The position numbers and the translations under genes were made by a program. Below, piece by piece: positions 1-7,661 of a stretch of DNA of 42,563 bases. Within the stretch, counting starts at the first letter, position 1. Each line of letters opens with the position of its first letter. Origin of the DNA: Streptomyces cellulosae (GTDB taxonomy: Bacteria > Actinomycetota > Actinomycetes > Streptomycetales > Streptomycetaceae); contig NZ_JOEV01000056.1 in NCBI RefSeq assembly GCF_000721105.1, positions 1 to 42,563 on the forward strand, written 5' to 3'. The notes beneath the pieces were generated by a model. That model had not been told where the DNA came from, did not search any database, and worked only from the letters and a program-made list of their open reading frames with translations.

Positions 1-99
1 CCCGAAACGGGCAGTGACCCGGACGCGCGTCGTGCCGCTTCTCCCGCTGCCCCAACTGCCCCGCCGCAGCAGACCGGTTACCGGCCGGCCGTCGGCGAG
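1..99. repeat. 99-bp terminal direct repeat, left copy
   Basis: The first 99 bases are identical to bases 42465-42563. An exact overlap of this kind is what an assembler leaves when it closes a circular graph or a circularly permuted genome. The unique circle is therefore 42,464 bp. The connector reading frame continues correctly across the join, which supports real circularity rather than a chance duplication. Confidence 0.95.
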
Positions 100-420
100 C
101 GCATTGTCCGGCTGAGTCTCGTAGCCGGTGAGCGCCATCCACGTCGAGCCGCTTCCGGTCTCGACGACCAGGCCCGTGACGTCGCCGATGTCGTCGACCA
201 GCAACAGGTCGCCGTCGTCCCGATACGCGACCCGTCCAGCCGGACGGAACACGCGCTGTACGGGCGCCTCGTCGAGCCAGAACCGGCGGCCGGTCGCCTT
301 GTCGATCCCGCGAGAGGCCGCGGCCAGTGCGGAGGTCAACTCGTCGTCGCGGCTGGTGTCGCCGGTCTCCGCCCCGACCCGCTTGCGCAGCGCGGCCAAG
401 GTGCCGTACTCGTGGGCCAC
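1..420 (-). CDS. head-tail connector protein, N-terminal part (crosses circular junction)
   Basis: These are the first 140 codons of a 200-residue protein whose remaining 61 codons, including the stop, lie at 42282-42464. The GTG at 418-420 opens with MAHEYGTLAALRKRVGAE. The fragment contains the pattern expected of HK97 gp6-like or SPP1 gp15-like connectors: an N-terminal helix, an Ala-rich helix followed by a GIDKATGRRFW segment, then a beta-rich middle. The protein would sit under the portal as the head completion ring. The capsid-side neighbour at 427-675 ends 6 bases upstream. An ATG at 425-427 overlapping that stop is in the wrong frame. Start choice is moderate because the ribosome site is weak. 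The connector assignment rests on gene order and on the pattern described. Confidence 0.75.
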   Translation of the reverse strand, partial: MAHEYGTLAALRKRVGAETGDTSRDDELTSALAAASRGIDKATGRRFWLDEAPVQRVFRPAGRVAYRDDGDLLLVDDIGDVTGLVVETGSGSTWMALTGYETQPDNALADGRPVTGLLRRGSWGSGRSGTTRVRVTARFG

Positions 421-426
421 AGAGCA

Positions 427-675
427 TCACTCAGCCGCAGGCGCGGGCGGAGCAGCGGCGGCCTTCTTCGCGGCCGTCTTCTTCGCCGTGGGCGTGCCCT
501 GGTCGGCGGTCTGCTGCGGTGACGCCGTGCGCCCCTTCGGTTCGTCCGGCTCGGGGCTGTAGCCGTAGTGCTCCAGCTGCTCGTCGACCTGGCGCACGCG
601 GTCCTTCTTGCCCTGCCGCTCGTAGCCGTCGCGCTCGCGCAGCAGCGCGGCGATCATGTTGGCGTGCTTGGCCAT
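427..675 (-). CDS. small head-region protein with Ala/Lys/Pro-rich tail
   Basis: This 82-residue protein starts at the ATG at 673-675 behind a strong GAGGAGG site. The N-terminal half is a predicted charged helix (MAKHANMIAALLRERDGYER onward). The C-terminal third is low-complexity Ala/Lys/Pro. It lies between the decoration-like protein and the head-tail connector. Small proteins with such tails are common in this position in actinophage structural operons, but I do not recognise a defined function. A scaffold-like or head-completion accessory role is only inference from position. The protein at 41602-41826 also ends in a low-complexity charged, Ala-rich tail. Confidence 0.75.
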   Translation of the reverse strand: MAKHANMIAALLRERDGYERQGKKDRVRQVDEQLEHYGYSPEPDEPKGRTASPQQTADQGTPTAKKTAAKKAAAAPPAPAAE

Positions 676-684
676 GAGGCCTCC

Positions 685-1071
685 TCAGAAGACAGTCACG
701 TCCGCAGTGTTCGTGACGTTGGTGTTCGCGGAGTACGTCAGCCGCAGGTAGCGCCACGGCTGGCCAGGCCGCAGGACCTTGACGGTCGTTCCTGCGGCGG
801 TGAGGGCGAACGTGGCGACGCTGCCCGTGTCGGGGGTGGCAACGTCCGCGTAGGAGACAGGCCACCACGTGGTGCCGTCCGCGCTCCCCTCGATCGCGTA
901 GGTGCACGTCGGGGTGGCGCCGACGGCCGTGGTGATGGCCAGGAGCGCGGGCCGCTCGACGGCCGCCCCCCTGTCGACGATGTTCGTCGAGACGCCGCTG
1001 CCGGTCTGCGCCTGCGACAGCCGTGCAGCGTTCGGCAGCCGGTCGCCGCCGAGAGCCTGAAGTGTCGGCAT
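685..1071 (-). CDS. putative capsid decoration protein
   Basis: This is a 128-residue protein. The ATG at 1069-1071 has a GGGAGG site 6 bases upstream. The sequence is rich in Thr, Ala and Val with alternating beta-type patterns (TCTYAIEGSADGTTWWPVSY, then a WRYLRLTYSAN segment), resembling a small beta-sandwich. It sits directly after the major capsid gene, where actinophages usually encode a head decoration or cement protein. No catalytic motif is visible. The assignment comes from position and fold pattern rather than a recognised family. Confidence 0.6.
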   Translation of the reverse strand: MPTLQALGGDRLPNAARLSQAQTGSGVSTNIVDRGAAVERPALLAITTAVGATPTCTYAIEGSADGTTWWPVSYADVATPDTGSVATFALTAAGTTVKVLRPGQPWRYLRLTYSANTNVTNTADVTVF

Positions 1072-1103
1072 GTGGACCTCCCGTCCCTGGTGCCATGGCG
1101 GGG

Positions 1104-1135
1104 CGCGCGGCCCGGGGAGTCGGCCGGGCCGCGCG
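1104..1135 (-). terminator. 12-bp perfect hairpin after the capsid gene
   Basis: Arms CGCGCGGCCCGG (1104-1115) and CCGGGCCGCGCG (1124-1135) pair perfectly around an 8-nt loop. It lies just beyond the major capsid stop and 33 bases before the decoration gene start. No U-tract follows, so it may act as a partial terminator or as a 3' stabiliser that sets capsid expression apart from downstream genes. Confidence 0.6.
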
Positions 1136-1143
1136 AGGGACGG

Positions 1144-2565
1144 TCAGAACGCGGGCGTGACCAGGCCGGTACCGCCGACCTTCTGCATGCCGTTCGCGTA
1201 GCGGCCGAAGGTGTACGCGAAGTACGAGTACGCCACCAGCAGCACGCCGAGGGACGCGGCGGCCGGCTGCTCAGCTCGGATGAACAGCGGCGCGTTCGGG
1301 TCCTCCCACAGGTGGCACTCCGAGGCGGGCACGACGTACAGCTCGTCCTCGTTGGTGCCGGCGCCGAGGTTCGTGACGATGTTGTTGTCGACGACGACCT
1401 GCATGCCGTTCGGCAGCACGCCGCGCGGGCCGGAGGCGTAGGAGCTGTTCGGGTCGAGCGTCCCCGCCGCCTGCACCGGCAGGTTCACCGAGTTGATCAT
1501 CGGCCACGTGTTGGACATCTGGCTGGACAGCCAGTACCAGCGGCGCGAGTGCATGACCGCGTGGGTCGGTGCCCCCATGGCCAGCAGGTTGGTTTCCACA
1601 CCGGCCGCCGCGCCGAGGATCTTCGGGTACAGCTCGGCGCCGGTCGGGGTGCCATCGGTGTAGGCGTTCGCCTGGGACACGGCGCTCAGGCCGGTGGTGG
1701 CCTGGTTGAGGAGCGTCGAGTCCAGGCGGGTCGCGACCCGGTTGAACAGGTCCTGGAAGGCCACGTCCTCGATGCCCGTGCCGCGGTCGATCGCCTGCCG
1801 CGAGATGGTCTGCTGTCCGGCCGCAGTCTGGACGGGGACGCTGAGCTGCGTGTCGTCCATGTTCTGCTCGGTCACGGCCGCGTTCTGCGACGCCTGCAGA
1901 CCAGCGTCGGACGAGGTCGTGATGCGAGAGATCTCGATCGACATGCCGCTGTCGGGCAGGGGGTGCCGGTTGCAGATGTCGGCGAACGGACGCAGCGCCG
2001 CAGTGGCCGGGGCGTACATGTCGGTCAGGTACTGCGGCACGGTCAGGCCCGAGAACGCGCTGGTGCCGACGGCCCGCTCGAGGTACTCGGCCCGCTCGAC
2101 GCGCTCCTCCTGCATGTGCCGGGCCAGACGCGAGGCGGCCTCGACGTCCTGGTAGGAGTACTGGCGGGCGATGTCCATCAGGAAGCCCTTGCCCAGGGGG
2201 TCCTGGTCCTTGCGGTAGGTGCGCTCTTCCTTGCCGACGCGGGCGACCTTGTCGTAGGCGGGCTTGCGGGTCTCGGTCGCCCGGGTCTCGCTCTGCTTCG
2301 CCTCCCGCTCCATCTCCTCGGTCTTGATCTTGTTGGCGTTGGCGAGCTTGTTCTCGATGCCGGTGATGTCGCCGCGGGCCTGGTCGCGCGCGGCGAACAG
2401 CTCGGCGACGCGCTCGTCCTCCTCGACGGTCAGCGCCGAGCGGCCGTCCTGCTGTGCCTTGTCGAGGATCAGCTGAACCTCGGCGCCGCACTTCTTCAGC
2501 CGCTTCTGGGCGGCCTCCAGCTCGACCTCGATGGAAGCGATCAGGTCGTCGATGGTTCCAGGCAT
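1144..2565 (-). CDS. major capsid protein, HK97 fold, with N-terminal scaffold domain
   Basis: This is a 473-residue protein. I chose the ATG at 2563-2565 (MPGTIDDLIASIEVELEAAQ) because GAGGGAC lies upstream and an earlier in-frame start has no ribosome site. Residues about 5-110 form a charged coiled coil, the delta or scaffold domain that the prohead protease removes in HK97-type assembly. The remainder has the HK97 major capsid pattern: a segment near the junction reading FSGLTVPQYLTDMYAP, and a long Ala/Gly-rich shell domain. A C-terminal stretch (SYFAYTFGRYANGMQKVGG) follows. The protease gene lies directly upstream and a decoration-like gene downstream, which matches the family's usual order. 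Confidence 0.9.
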   Translation of the reverse strand: MPGTIDDLIASIEVELEAAQKRLKKCGAEVQLILDKAQQDGRSALTVEEDERVAELFAARDQARGDITGIENKLANANKIKTEEMEREAKQSETRATETRKPAYDKVARVGKEERTYRKDQDPLGKGFLMDIARQYSYQDVEAASRLARHMQEERVERAEYLERAVGTSAFSGLTVPQYLTDMYAPATAALRPFADICNRHPLPDSGMSIEISRITTSSDAGLQASQNAAVTEQNMDDTQLSVPVQTAAGQQTISRQAIDRGTGIEDVAFQDLFNRVATRLDSTLLNQATTGLSAVSQANAYTDGTPTGAELYPKILGAAAGVETNLLAMGAPTHAVMHSRRWYWLSSQMSNTWPMINSVNLPVQAAGTLDPNSSYASGPRGVLPNGMQVVVDNNIVTNLGAGTNEDELYVVPASECHLWEDPNAPLFIRAEQPAAASLGVLLVAYSYFAYTFGRYANGMQKVGGTGLVTPAF

Positions 2566-2703
2566 GGGTGTGTGTCCCTCCGTACAGATGGGTTGAGGTG
2601 GGTGCAGCAACAGCGAGGGCCACGGCCCACCCGGGACATCTGCCGGGCGGCACAGGGCGGAGGCTTCCGGGCGTCTGCCGGACAGCGCGCTGTGTCTGGG
2701 AGC

Positions 2704-3510
2704 TCAGTCCTCGTCGCTCTCGACGAGCAGCTGAGTGCGGAGCATGGAAATCGACCGCCCCTGGGCGGCCGGTGCCGCCGAGCGTGCGGGCGCCGGCGTC
2801 TGCGGCGCGGGCACGGGAGCGGTGGTCAGGTCGGAGCGCTGTGAGAGGCGGGTGAACGCCTCACGCGCCACGAGCGCGGGAAGGTTGGGGATCAGGTCGA
2901 GGAACTCGCCGGAGCGGGCGGCGACGCTGGTGTGCGGGTTGGCGCCGTAGGTGACGGGGCCGACGTCGCCGCGCTCCAGGTCGAAGGCGTTGATGCGGTA
3001 CTCGGTGTAGTCCGGGGACCACTGGCCTGAGGTGATGCGGAACATGAACGACTGCTCGCGCACGTCGGCGTCCTCGATGGCCTGCACGAGCAGCTGCACG
3101 TCGGCCCGCTTCGGGTTGAGGTAGGCACGCTGCCCCAGCCCTGCAGAGTCGGCCCACAGCTCCAGCCGCCCGTTGCGCGTCGACGCCATCGGCGTCCCGG
3201 CGTGGTTGAAGCGGAACACCACCTCGGGGTCGGCCGCCAGCGTGGCGTCAGCCGCCCCAGCGCTGACGACCTCCGTGTAGGGCCCGAACATGTCCCACAT
3301 CTCGTAGCCCTGCTCGAACGCCGAGGCGTAGCCCTCGACCTGGTACCAGTCCATGCCGTCCTCGCGCGTGACCTTCTTCGCGCGCAGCTGCGACATGAAC
3401 CGGATCTCCGGGGACTCGGGCCGGTCGCGCGGGACGGCCATCGCTGTCGAGCCCGCCGCGCCGGCGCGGGACTGGGCAGCCTGCTGCCGCAGGGTCGCCA
3501 TGTCGGTCAT
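2704..3510 (-). CDS. HK97-family prohead protease
   Basis: This is a 268-residue protein. The ATG at 3508-3510 overlaps the portal stop by 4 bases (ATGA), so translation is probably coupled. Family features visible are YQVEGYASAFEQGYE near residue 60, the FRFNHAGTPMAST segment carrying the catalytic His, and a REQSFMFRI segment with the Ser. The helical and proline-rich C-terminus (about 215-268) is typical of the assembly-targeting tail. The serine protease cleaves the capsid scaffold domain during prohead maturation. It is followed by a 138-base gap and then its substrate, the major capsid protein. Confidence 0.9.
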   Translation of the reverse strand: MTDMATLRQQAAQSRAGAAGSTAMAVPRDRPESPEIRFMSQLRAKKVTREDGMDWYQVEGYASAFEQGYEMWDMFGPYTEVVSAGAADATLAADPEVVFRFNHAGTPMASTRNGRLELWADSAGLGQRAYLNPKRADVQLLVQAIEDADVREQSFMFRITSGQWSPDYTEYRINAFDLERGDVGPVTYGANPHTSVAARSGEFLDLIPNLPALVAREAFTRLSQRSDLTTAPVPAPQTPAPARSAAPAAQGRSISMLRTQLLVESDED

Positions 3511-4685
3511 GAGGATGCTCCTCCTGCTTGCGGGGTCGCGGTGGTGGGCGCCTGCTGGGTGCCCTTGCCGAAGAGCCGGTCGAACTCGGCCTTCTGCTCT
3601 TCGGACAGCGGCGGCTGGTCGTAGAAGGCGCGGGCCTCGGACGGCGTCAACGTCCGGGAGTCGATGCGCGTCTTGAGCACACTGGCCTGCGTCTGCGGGT
3701 CCATCGCCAGCAGCGCGTTCCGGTTGAGCTTCACGAACCGCGGCCTCGACGACAGGCGGCTCAGAGCGTTCTCCCGGCGAGACACTGCCGGGCCCAAGGA
3801 CATCACCAGGAACTGAAGGTTGCGCTGGGTCATGTTGGCGTAGGTCACCGAGCTGCCCGAGACCGCGGCATCGATCAGGTCGGAGGGGCAGTCGAAGAAG
3901 CGGGCGATGTCGCCGATGCCGAACTGCTTGGCGGCGATCCAGTCCGCGCCCGCCTGCTCGGCCTGGATCATCTCGTAGTCCCAGTCGTTGCCGGTGACGA
4001 ACAGATCGCGGCTCATGACGGCCGCCTTGAAGCGCTGCTTCGCCCCGTCGGCCTGTTCCGGACTGAGGGTCTTCGCCGTGTTCTTCAGGTGCGCCGAGGG
4101 GATGGCCCCGTTGCGGAACCAGTCCATGGCGAACTGCTGGATGGACAGGTACTCCGAGATGGACCAGGCCGCATACGCGACCGGGGACAGGCCCACCGGA
4201 AGGCCCGCGACGGTGTACTGCTTCTCGTGCCAGACCTCGTGCGGCTCGTAGTCGACGCCCGCGATCCGGTACTTCTTCTTGCCCTTGCGCATCCGCACGG
4301 TGACATCGCCGACCGGCACCAACTCGATGCGGGCCGGCAGCCCGAGGCCGTCGCGGGCGGTGATCAGCCCCACGGTGTTCCCGGCCCGGTCGAGGTCGAA
4401 CTGGCTGGAGTACATCCACTCCGGCATCTCCACCTCGTCCCCGCCCGGGGTGACGAGGACGGCAGGCTTGGGCACCTCGACCTGGATCCCGTTCACCTTG
4501 CGATACAGGTCCACCGGCATCGTGCTGATGAGGTTGGCCCGCAGTCGCAGGCAGGCCCACACCGCGCTGTGGCGCAGGGCCGTTTCGTTCGTGACCGCTG
4601 CCGCCCCGCTCCCGGTTCCGGGACGGGGAGGGATCAACTGATCCGCGGTCTGCCCGGGGGCGTCGCGGCGTCGGAACAGGCTCAC
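3507..4685 (-). CDS. portal protein, HK97 family
   Basis: This is a 392-residue protein starting with GTG at 4683-4685, which overlaps the stop of the small membrane protein by GTGA. Diagnostic stretches are the N-terminal ALRHSAVWACLRLRANLIST with MPVDLYRK, the central VAYAAWSISEYLSIQQFAMD, and GDIARFFDCPSDLID. The C-terminus is proline- and threonine-rich. The portal forms the dodecameric channel at the unique capsid vertex through which the terminase pumps DNA. Gene order terminase-portal-protease-capsid confirms the call. An upstream in-frame extension would need a start inside the preceding gene and has no ribosome site. Confidence 0.93.
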   Translation of the reverse strand: MSLFRRRDAPGQTADQLIPPRPGTGSGAAAVTNETALRHSAVWACLRLRANLISTMPVDLYRKVNGIQVEVPKPAVLVTPGGDEVEMPEWMYSSQFDLDRAGNTVGLITARDGLGLPARIELVPVGDVTVRMRKGKKKYRIAGVDYEPHEVWHEKQYTVAGLPVGLSPVAYAAWSISEYLSIQQFAMDWFRNGAIPSAHLKNTAKTLSPEQADGAKQRFKAAVMSRDLFVTGNDWDYEMIQAEQAGADWIAAKQFGIGDIARFFDCPSDLIDAAVSGSSVTYANMTQRNLQFLVMSLGPAVSRRENALSRLSSRPRFVKLNRNALLAMDPQTQASVLKTRIDSRTLTPSEARAFYDQPPLSEEQKAEFDRLFGKGTQQAPTTATPQAGGASS

Positions 4686-4858
4686 GTCTTCCCGCCCTTC
4701 CGGCCGGCGCCCGCGGCGAGCCAGGACCCGGCGAGGACCACGAGTCCGCTGACGGCGATCGCCGCCCATCCCAGCCACCTGTACGCTCCGGCGCCCGCAC
4801 CGGCCGCCACGAGCAGCAGGCCAGCGGCGTCGAGCGCGGTCGTCATCCGCTCGCGCAC
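4682..4858 (-). CDS. 58-residue membrane protein between terminase and portal
   Basis: The GTG at 4856-4858 is preceded by an excellent GGAGGGGG site at the right spacing. The product has two hydrophobic stretches, LLLVAAGAGAGAYRWLGWAA (around residues 13-33) and AIAVSGLVVLAGSWLAAGAG (34-53), then a basic tail. This suggests a two-pass hairpin. A membrane protein between the large terminase and the portal is not part of the minimal HK97 packaging set. It could tether packaging to the membrane, be a small effector, or be an unrelated insertion. It is coupled to the portal by GTGA. Confidence 0.7.
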   Translation of the reverse strand: MRERMTTALDAAGLLLVAAGAGAGAYRWLGWAAIAVSGLVVLAGSWLAAGAGRKGGKT

Positions 4859-4871
4859 TACGCCCCCTCCT

Positions 4872-6434
4872 TCAGTAGATCGAATCGAGTGGGTCGTAGT
4901 CCTCAAGGACGTGGGGACCACGGATGAGCAGAGCCCAGCGGGCGAACGTCGCCGCGCACAACGGGCTGATGTCCACCAGCGAGTTGGTGCGGTCCAGCGT
5001 CCAGGCGTCGCCCTGGCGGCGCGTGCGGGCCCCGTTCACGGCGGCCGTGAGCGCAGCCTGGTCGAGGTGGCGCACGGCGCCTTGGTTCATGGCGTCGGCC
5101 AGCTGCCCGCACGCCTCTGTGATGTCTCCGTTCCGCATGACCGCGAGGTCGCCGCGCAGCGGGTGTTCCTTGTCCTCGGGCACGTTGATGCCCGCCGCGA
5201 TCAGGTCGTCGATGAGCGAACCGGCCGGCGCCCCTGCGGAAGCGACCGCGACGGCCACCGGCTTCCACAGTGCGTGCAGCTTCACCATGGCGGGCACCAC
5301 CCAGTCCGTACCGGGCCGGTGGGCGACGACCTCCAGGTGCACCTTGCCATCCGGCCGCAGGGAGGCCGCGGCGATCGCCGCCCGCTTCCGGTCCTGCGAT
5401 ACGTCCAGGGCCAGGGCGACGCTGACCGCCTCCGGACGACTGGCCTGGTCGACCAGGCCGGGCCAGGCCGCCTTCGGCACATTCGGGTCCGACGGCGGCG
5501 TCGGCTTGCGCGTGCGGTTGAGGTAGGCCCGGTCGAACTCGGCCGGGTCCATCTTCTCCAGCTCGGCGGCGATGGTCTCCTCGGTCACCGTGTAGCCGAG
5601 CGCGGGCAGCGTCGCTCGCCACGTCGCCGGGTCCGCCCGGTCCATGTCCTCCGGGGCGAACCACTCGAAGTAGGCCGCGCGCGGCCGGACCGCGGCCGGG
5701 TCCTCGGCGAGCGCGGCGAACAGGGCCTCGATCAGCTCGCGGCCCTTCTCCCGCTTCTTGTTCAGCCACACGCTCTTGGTGGTGCCGCCGGCGGACGCCC
5801 ACCACAGCTGAGCCATGGCCCGGGTCAGCATCGCCGGGCTGAACGCCTGCTCCAGGCGGTCGTCTTCGTGCGCGAACGCCTCGTCGATGAACCCCAGGTC
5901 CAGGGGCGGACCGTGGCCGGCCTTCTCCGTGTTCGCGGTGATCCCCATCCGCGACCGCTTGCCCGGGAACAGGATCGCCTCGTTGCCGTTGCTCTTGCGG
6001 ATGCGCGCCAGCTTGGCCAGGTCCGAGCCGGAGATCTTCTCCCAGAACTCGTCTTCCCAGCGCTGCCGCGCCATGCCCCGGGTCTGCGCCGCGTACACGA
6101 TGTTCTGCCGGGGCCACGCCAGCGCGCGGTGCACCTGGGCGCCCAGGGTCAGTTCGGTCTTGCCCTGCTGCCGGGAAACCGACAGGCCAACCTCGCGGTG
6201 CGCGAACCGCCCGGTGTCCGGGTCGATCTCCAGAGCGACGTCGGACACGTACTTCTGCCATGGCATCGGCGGGGCGCCGAGCTTGGTCATGACCTTCCAC
6301 AGCTTCGGCCCGAGCGACGGCCGGTCAGGGTGCCGAGGCGTCCCCCACCGCGGCGGGCAGGTCAGCCCGTACCGCTCGTACAGATCCTCGGCGAACTCAG
6401 TCGGGGGAGCCCAGGTCTCCGAGGTCGTCGTCAT
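4872..6434 (-). CDS. terminase large subunit
   Basis: This is a 520-residue protein. The ATG at 6432-6434 (MTTTSETWAPP) has a GGAGGGACG site upstream and lies inside the small-terminase gene, giving a 38-base overlap. The Walker A variant GLSVSRQQGKTE lies at about residues 85-96, and a Walker B-like LDLGFIDEAF follows. The nuclease half carries ALDVSQDRKRAAIAA near residue 345, with a typical metal-binding Asp. It powers DNA packaging and cuts concatemers. A neighbouring HNH endonuclease and small terminase suggest a cos-type packaging machine, by analogy with HNH-terminase pairs in HK97-like phages. Confidence 0.93.
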   Translation of the reverse strand: MTTTSETWAPPTEFAEDLYERYGLTCPPRWGTPRHPDRPSLGPKLWKVMTKLGAPPMPWQKYVSDVALEIDPDTGRFAHREVGLSVSRQQGKTELTLGAQVHRALAWPRQNIVYAAQTRGMARQRWEDEFWEKISGSDLAKLARIRKSNGNEAILFPGKRSRMGITANTEKAGHGPPLDLGFIDEAFAHEDDRLEQAFSPAMLTRAMAQLWWASAGGTTKSVWLNKKREKGRELIEALFAALAEDPAAVRPRAAYFEWFAPEDMDRADPATWRATLPALGYTVTEETIAAELEKMDPAEFDRAYLNRTRKPTPPSDPNVPKAAWPGLVDQASRPEAVSVALALDVSQDRKRAAIAAASLRPDGKVHLEVVAHRPGTDWVVPAMVKLHALWKPVAVAVASAGAPAGSLIDDLIAAGINVPEDKEHPLRGDLAVMRNGDITEACGQLADAMNQGAVRHLDQAALTAAVNGARTRRQGDAWTLDRTNSLVDISPLCAATFARWALLIRGPHVLEDYDPLDSIY

Positions 6435-6672
6435 CGTCCGGCGCCCGTCCCTCCAAGATCTGGGCGAGCGTCTGCCGGAGCTCGCGGGCCAGTTGAGGAA
6501 GCAGCCGGTCGTCCTGGGCGATCGGCTCGCCGCACGTCTCGCACTCAGCGGTCCGTGCGGCATCGACGCGGCCGGCCAGAGCGAACGCCAGCTCCGTCAG
6601 TGAGGGCTCGACGCCGACGAGGTCGCCGAGCTGCTCGATGTCGCTGCGCACGGCTTCCTCGACGGGCCCCAT
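6397..6672 (-). CDS. putative terminase small subunit
   Basis: This is a 91-residue protein. I chose the ATG at 6670-6672 (MGPVEEAVRSDIEQLGDLVG) because GGAAGGGGGG precedes it. An upstream in-frame ATG near 6702 is possible but has a poorer site. The sequence is helical and contains CETCGEP, a single Cys pair, then an acidic end (DDDDDLGDLG). It overlaps the large terminase start by 38 bases. Small terminases recognise the packaging site and vary greatly in sequence, so the call depends on position next to the large subunit and on size. Confidence 0.7.
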   Translation of the reverse strand: MGPVEEAVRSDIEQLGDLVGVEPSLTELAFALAGRVDAARTAECETCGEPIAQDDRLLPQLARELRQTLAQILEGRAPDDDDDLGDLGSPD

Positions 6673-6823
6673 GCCGGCCCCCCTTCCATGATCATCCGGG
6701 GTCATCGGCCCGGGGGGAGAAAAATAAAAGCTGGGCGTGGGGTTGCGATATGTCCGATTTCTAAAAAACCGGGGAGATCCCGAGCTGACCGATCCGATCA
6801 GACGTTTGACCTGCATGTTTGCG
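6673..6823. other. AT-rich intergenic gap; candidate cos or late regulatory region
   Basis: These 151 bases are markedly AT-richer than their surroundings, with runs such as AAAAATAAAAG and CTAAAAAACC. They contain a short dyad (CGGGgagatCCCG) and a GATCCGATC repeat. They sit between the small terminase and the upstream small genes, which is where cos sites usually lie in HNH-terminase phages. I see no gene here on either strand. Confidence 0.4.
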
Positions 6824-7054
6824 TCAGGACAGGATGGATCGGAAGGGCTCGCCGTGGTCGGCAGTCAGCTGCTCGCGGCTGGGCATCTGGTCGCGCGGGA
6901 TCCAGCCGGTGCTGTAGCCGCAGTTGCAGAGCGCATGGAGCAGGCCCGTGCCGTTGATGAGTCGCCATCCGCTGGCGTCGATGGACTGCTCGGTCTGCTT
7001 GAAGACGTGCAGCTCGTGCTGCTTGACCCAGGGCTGCTCAGCGGTGGTGGTCAT
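6824..7054 (-). CDS. hypothetical protein, 76 residues
   Basis: The ATG at 7052-7054 follows AGAGAGGACGCC, a ribosome site shared almost letter for letter with the next gene upstream (7078-7293). The product contains LHALCNCGYSTGWIPRDQMP near the middle. The Cys pair, CGYSTGW and the final DHGE are typical of small actinophage proteins with a metal-binding or beta-hairpin core. I do not recognise a family. It lies between the HNH endonuclease region and the packaging genes. Confidence 0.7.
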   Translation of the reverse strand: MTTTAEQPWVKQHELHVFKQTEQSIDASGWRLINGTGLLHALCNCGYSTGWIPRDQMPSREQLTADHGEPFRSILS

Positions 7055-7077
7055 GGCGTCCTCTCTGCGGTTCTGCG

Positions 7078-7293
7078 TCAGCCGACGTCCGGTTCACAGG
7101 TGAGCAGTGAGTGGATGGCCGTGTTGAGGTCGGCCATAGCTTCGCTGAGTTCAGCCTCTCGCTGGGATAGATCGGCGCGGGCCTGGGCGAAGTCGGCGTG
7201 CCGCGCGTACACGCGCGTCTGCGCTACCTGGAGTTCCGCGACGACATGATCTGGCAGGCGCCACGAGAGCTTGGGGTCTGTGGGCTCGGGCAT
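7078..7293 (-). CDS. hypothetical coiled-coil protein, 71 residues
   Basis: The start ATG at 7291-7293 has the site GAGAGGACGCC. After a short N-terminus (MPEPTDPKLSWRLPDHVV) the rest is one long helix with heptad-like spacing (AQARADLSQREAELSEAM), so a small dimeric coiled coil is likely. Function is unknown. It lies directly downstream of the HNH endonuclease, separated by 10 bases. Confidence 0.7.
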   Translation of the reverse strand: MPEPTDPKLSWRLPDHVVAELQVAQTRVYARHADFAQARADLSQREAELSEAMADLNTAIHSLLTCEPDVG

Positions 7294-7303
7294 GGCGTCC
7301 TCT

Positions 7304-7603
7304 CTACGGTCCCGCGAACCAGTCGACCGAGGTCACGAGTTGCACGACCTCGGCGAGCGGCCGATTGCCCTTCTCGCTGTTGCACTTGCGGAGGCAGACG
7401 GGGCATCCGTTTACGCCGTGGATGGGTGCGAGGTTGTCGGGGTCGACCTTGGCTCCGCCCTTGCTGACGGGGTGGATGTGGTCGACGGCGTCGGCGGCGC
7501 CGTGGCCGCAGACGATGCAGACGTCGGATGCGGCGAGGATGCGGGCGCGCACCTGACGGAACTCGTAACTGGTGAGCTCGCTGCGGTTGGTGGCCACGCT
7601 CAC
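7304..7603 (-). CDS. HNH endonuclease
   Basis: This 99-residue protein has a complete HNH core. CIVCGHG supplies the first Cys pair, VDHIHPVSKGG supplies the catalytic DH, DPDNLAPIHG supplies the central Asn, and GCPVCLRKCNSEKG supplies the final Cys pair and basic residues. The start is GTG at 7601-7603; a second GTG two codons later has better spacing to the AGGGGG site. In HK97-like and many actinophages an HNH protein beside the terminase is needed for specific cleavage of cos DNA during packaging. That role is inferred here from position. Confidence 0.88.
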   Translation of the reverse strand: MSVATNRSELTSYEFRQVRARILAASDVCIVCGHGAADAVDHIHPVSKGGAKVDPDNLAPIHGVNGCPVCLRKCNSEKGNRPLAEVVQLVTSVDWFAGP

Positions 7604-7661
7604 CCCCTGACATGGCGAGGCCCGGCCACGCGTCGACGTAGCCGGGCTCGGGCGTCCGTTG

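Noticed and set aside
568..2844. Long plus-strand open frame opposite the capsid gene, and similar ones at 3528-6764, 9065-11065, 29949-31418 and 32932-34992
   Set aside because: These are antisense shadows of GC-rich minus-strand genes. Their products are Arg/Gly/Val-rich, lack domain patterns and have no suitable ribosome sites, while the minus-strand frames match known families.
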